A program made the position numbers and the translations under genes. The notes below the pieces were generated by a model. The model was not told the DNA's origin. It did no database searches and saw only the letters and a program-made list of their open reading frames with translations. Below are positions 6,127-6,219 of a stretch of DNA of 6,219 bases, piece after piece. Where the stretch lies: contig JAPWUY010000123.1 in NCBI GenBank assembly GCA_028275295.1, positions 1 to 6,219 on the forward strand, read 5' to 3'. The DNA is from Thermodesulfobacteriota bacterium (lineage in GTDB: Bacteria; Desulfobacterota; Desulfocorpusculales; Desulfocorpusculum). Every line of letters starts with the position of its first letter. The first letter of the stretch is position 1.

Positions 6127-6219
6127 AGGAAAGGCCTCGAGCTCAGGGAGCACAGACCGAAAGTTTGACAAGGTCTTCGGGGAAAGACCCAAATCCGGAA
6201 AGGGCAGGTGACAGGCCTT
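6127..6219 (+). other. Window tail: no recognised gene, open frame running off the end
   Basis: One + frame is open from a TTG at 6123, which overlaps the map stop as TTGA, to the window end (about 32 codons, beginning LKERPRAQGAQTESL). Within it a second TTG at 6165 is another possible start. Neither start has a well-placed ribosome site and the peptide matches nothing I recognise. It could be the beginning of a downstream gene or plain intergenic DNA. TTGACA (6165-6170) is a perfect -35 hexamer but has no -10 at the right distance. Confidence 0.25.
6172..6189 (+). other. Small hairpin downstream of map
   Basis: GGTCTT (6172-6177) pairs perfectly with AAGACC (6184-6189) across a six-base loop (CGGGGA). 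It lies about 45 bases after the map stop. No T-run follows (CAAATCC), so it is not a standard intrinsic terminator. It could also be chance. Confidence 0.25.

Noticed and set aside
6165..6170. Perfect TTGACA -35 hexamer after map
   Set aside because: The bases 16-18 positions downstream (CCCAAATC region) do not resemble TATAAT.

Overview
The window comes from an anaerobic, probably thermophilic bacterium. All recognisable genes lie on the + strand. Three observations support this reading: a very long radical-type acyl-CoA dehydratase activase (an oxygen-sensitive Fe-S system of strict anaerobes), a COG0731-type radical SAM protein, and codon use dominated by AGG/AGA for Arg and ATA for Ile in G+C-rich DNA (mid-to-high 50s percent by eye). 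Desulfobacterota or Synergistota-like lineages would fit, but I cannot fix the taxon from the sequence alone.

Layout. Positions 3-3929 hold the 3' end of a giant gene; its first ~100 codons lie outside the window. It encodes two tandem ASKHA ATPase modules of the HgdC/BcrAD type, then a four-cysteine knuckle, then a long region resembling DUF2229 and 2-hydroxyacyl-CoA dehydratase (HgdB-like) proteins. A 284-base non-coding gap follows (3930-4213). It contains a G/C hairpin, a minus-strand sequence that looks like the T-arm and 3' acceptor strand of a tRNA with no matching 5' half, several further inverted repeats and a weak promoter candidate. After the gap comes a tightly packed three-gene set: a 70-residue cysteine-rich protein resembling DUF6485 (4214-4426), a radical SAM enzyme starting at the next base with GTG (4427-5380), and a type I methionine aminopeptidase overlapping it by ATGA (5377-6126). 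The last 93 bases hold a small hairpin and an open frame whose status is unclear.

How the genes relate. The giant activase appears to be its own or an upstream unit; nothing in the sequence links it functionally to the genes after the gap. The last three genes are spaced for translational coupling and are most likely co-transcribed. Only the aminopeptidase has a well-defined function (removal of initiator Met). The other proteins belong to recognisable but biochemically uncharacterised families. The points most worth following up are the internal pseudo-dimer architecture of the activase, the cysteine-rich protein/radical SAM pair, and the orphan tRNA 3'-end-like sequence.
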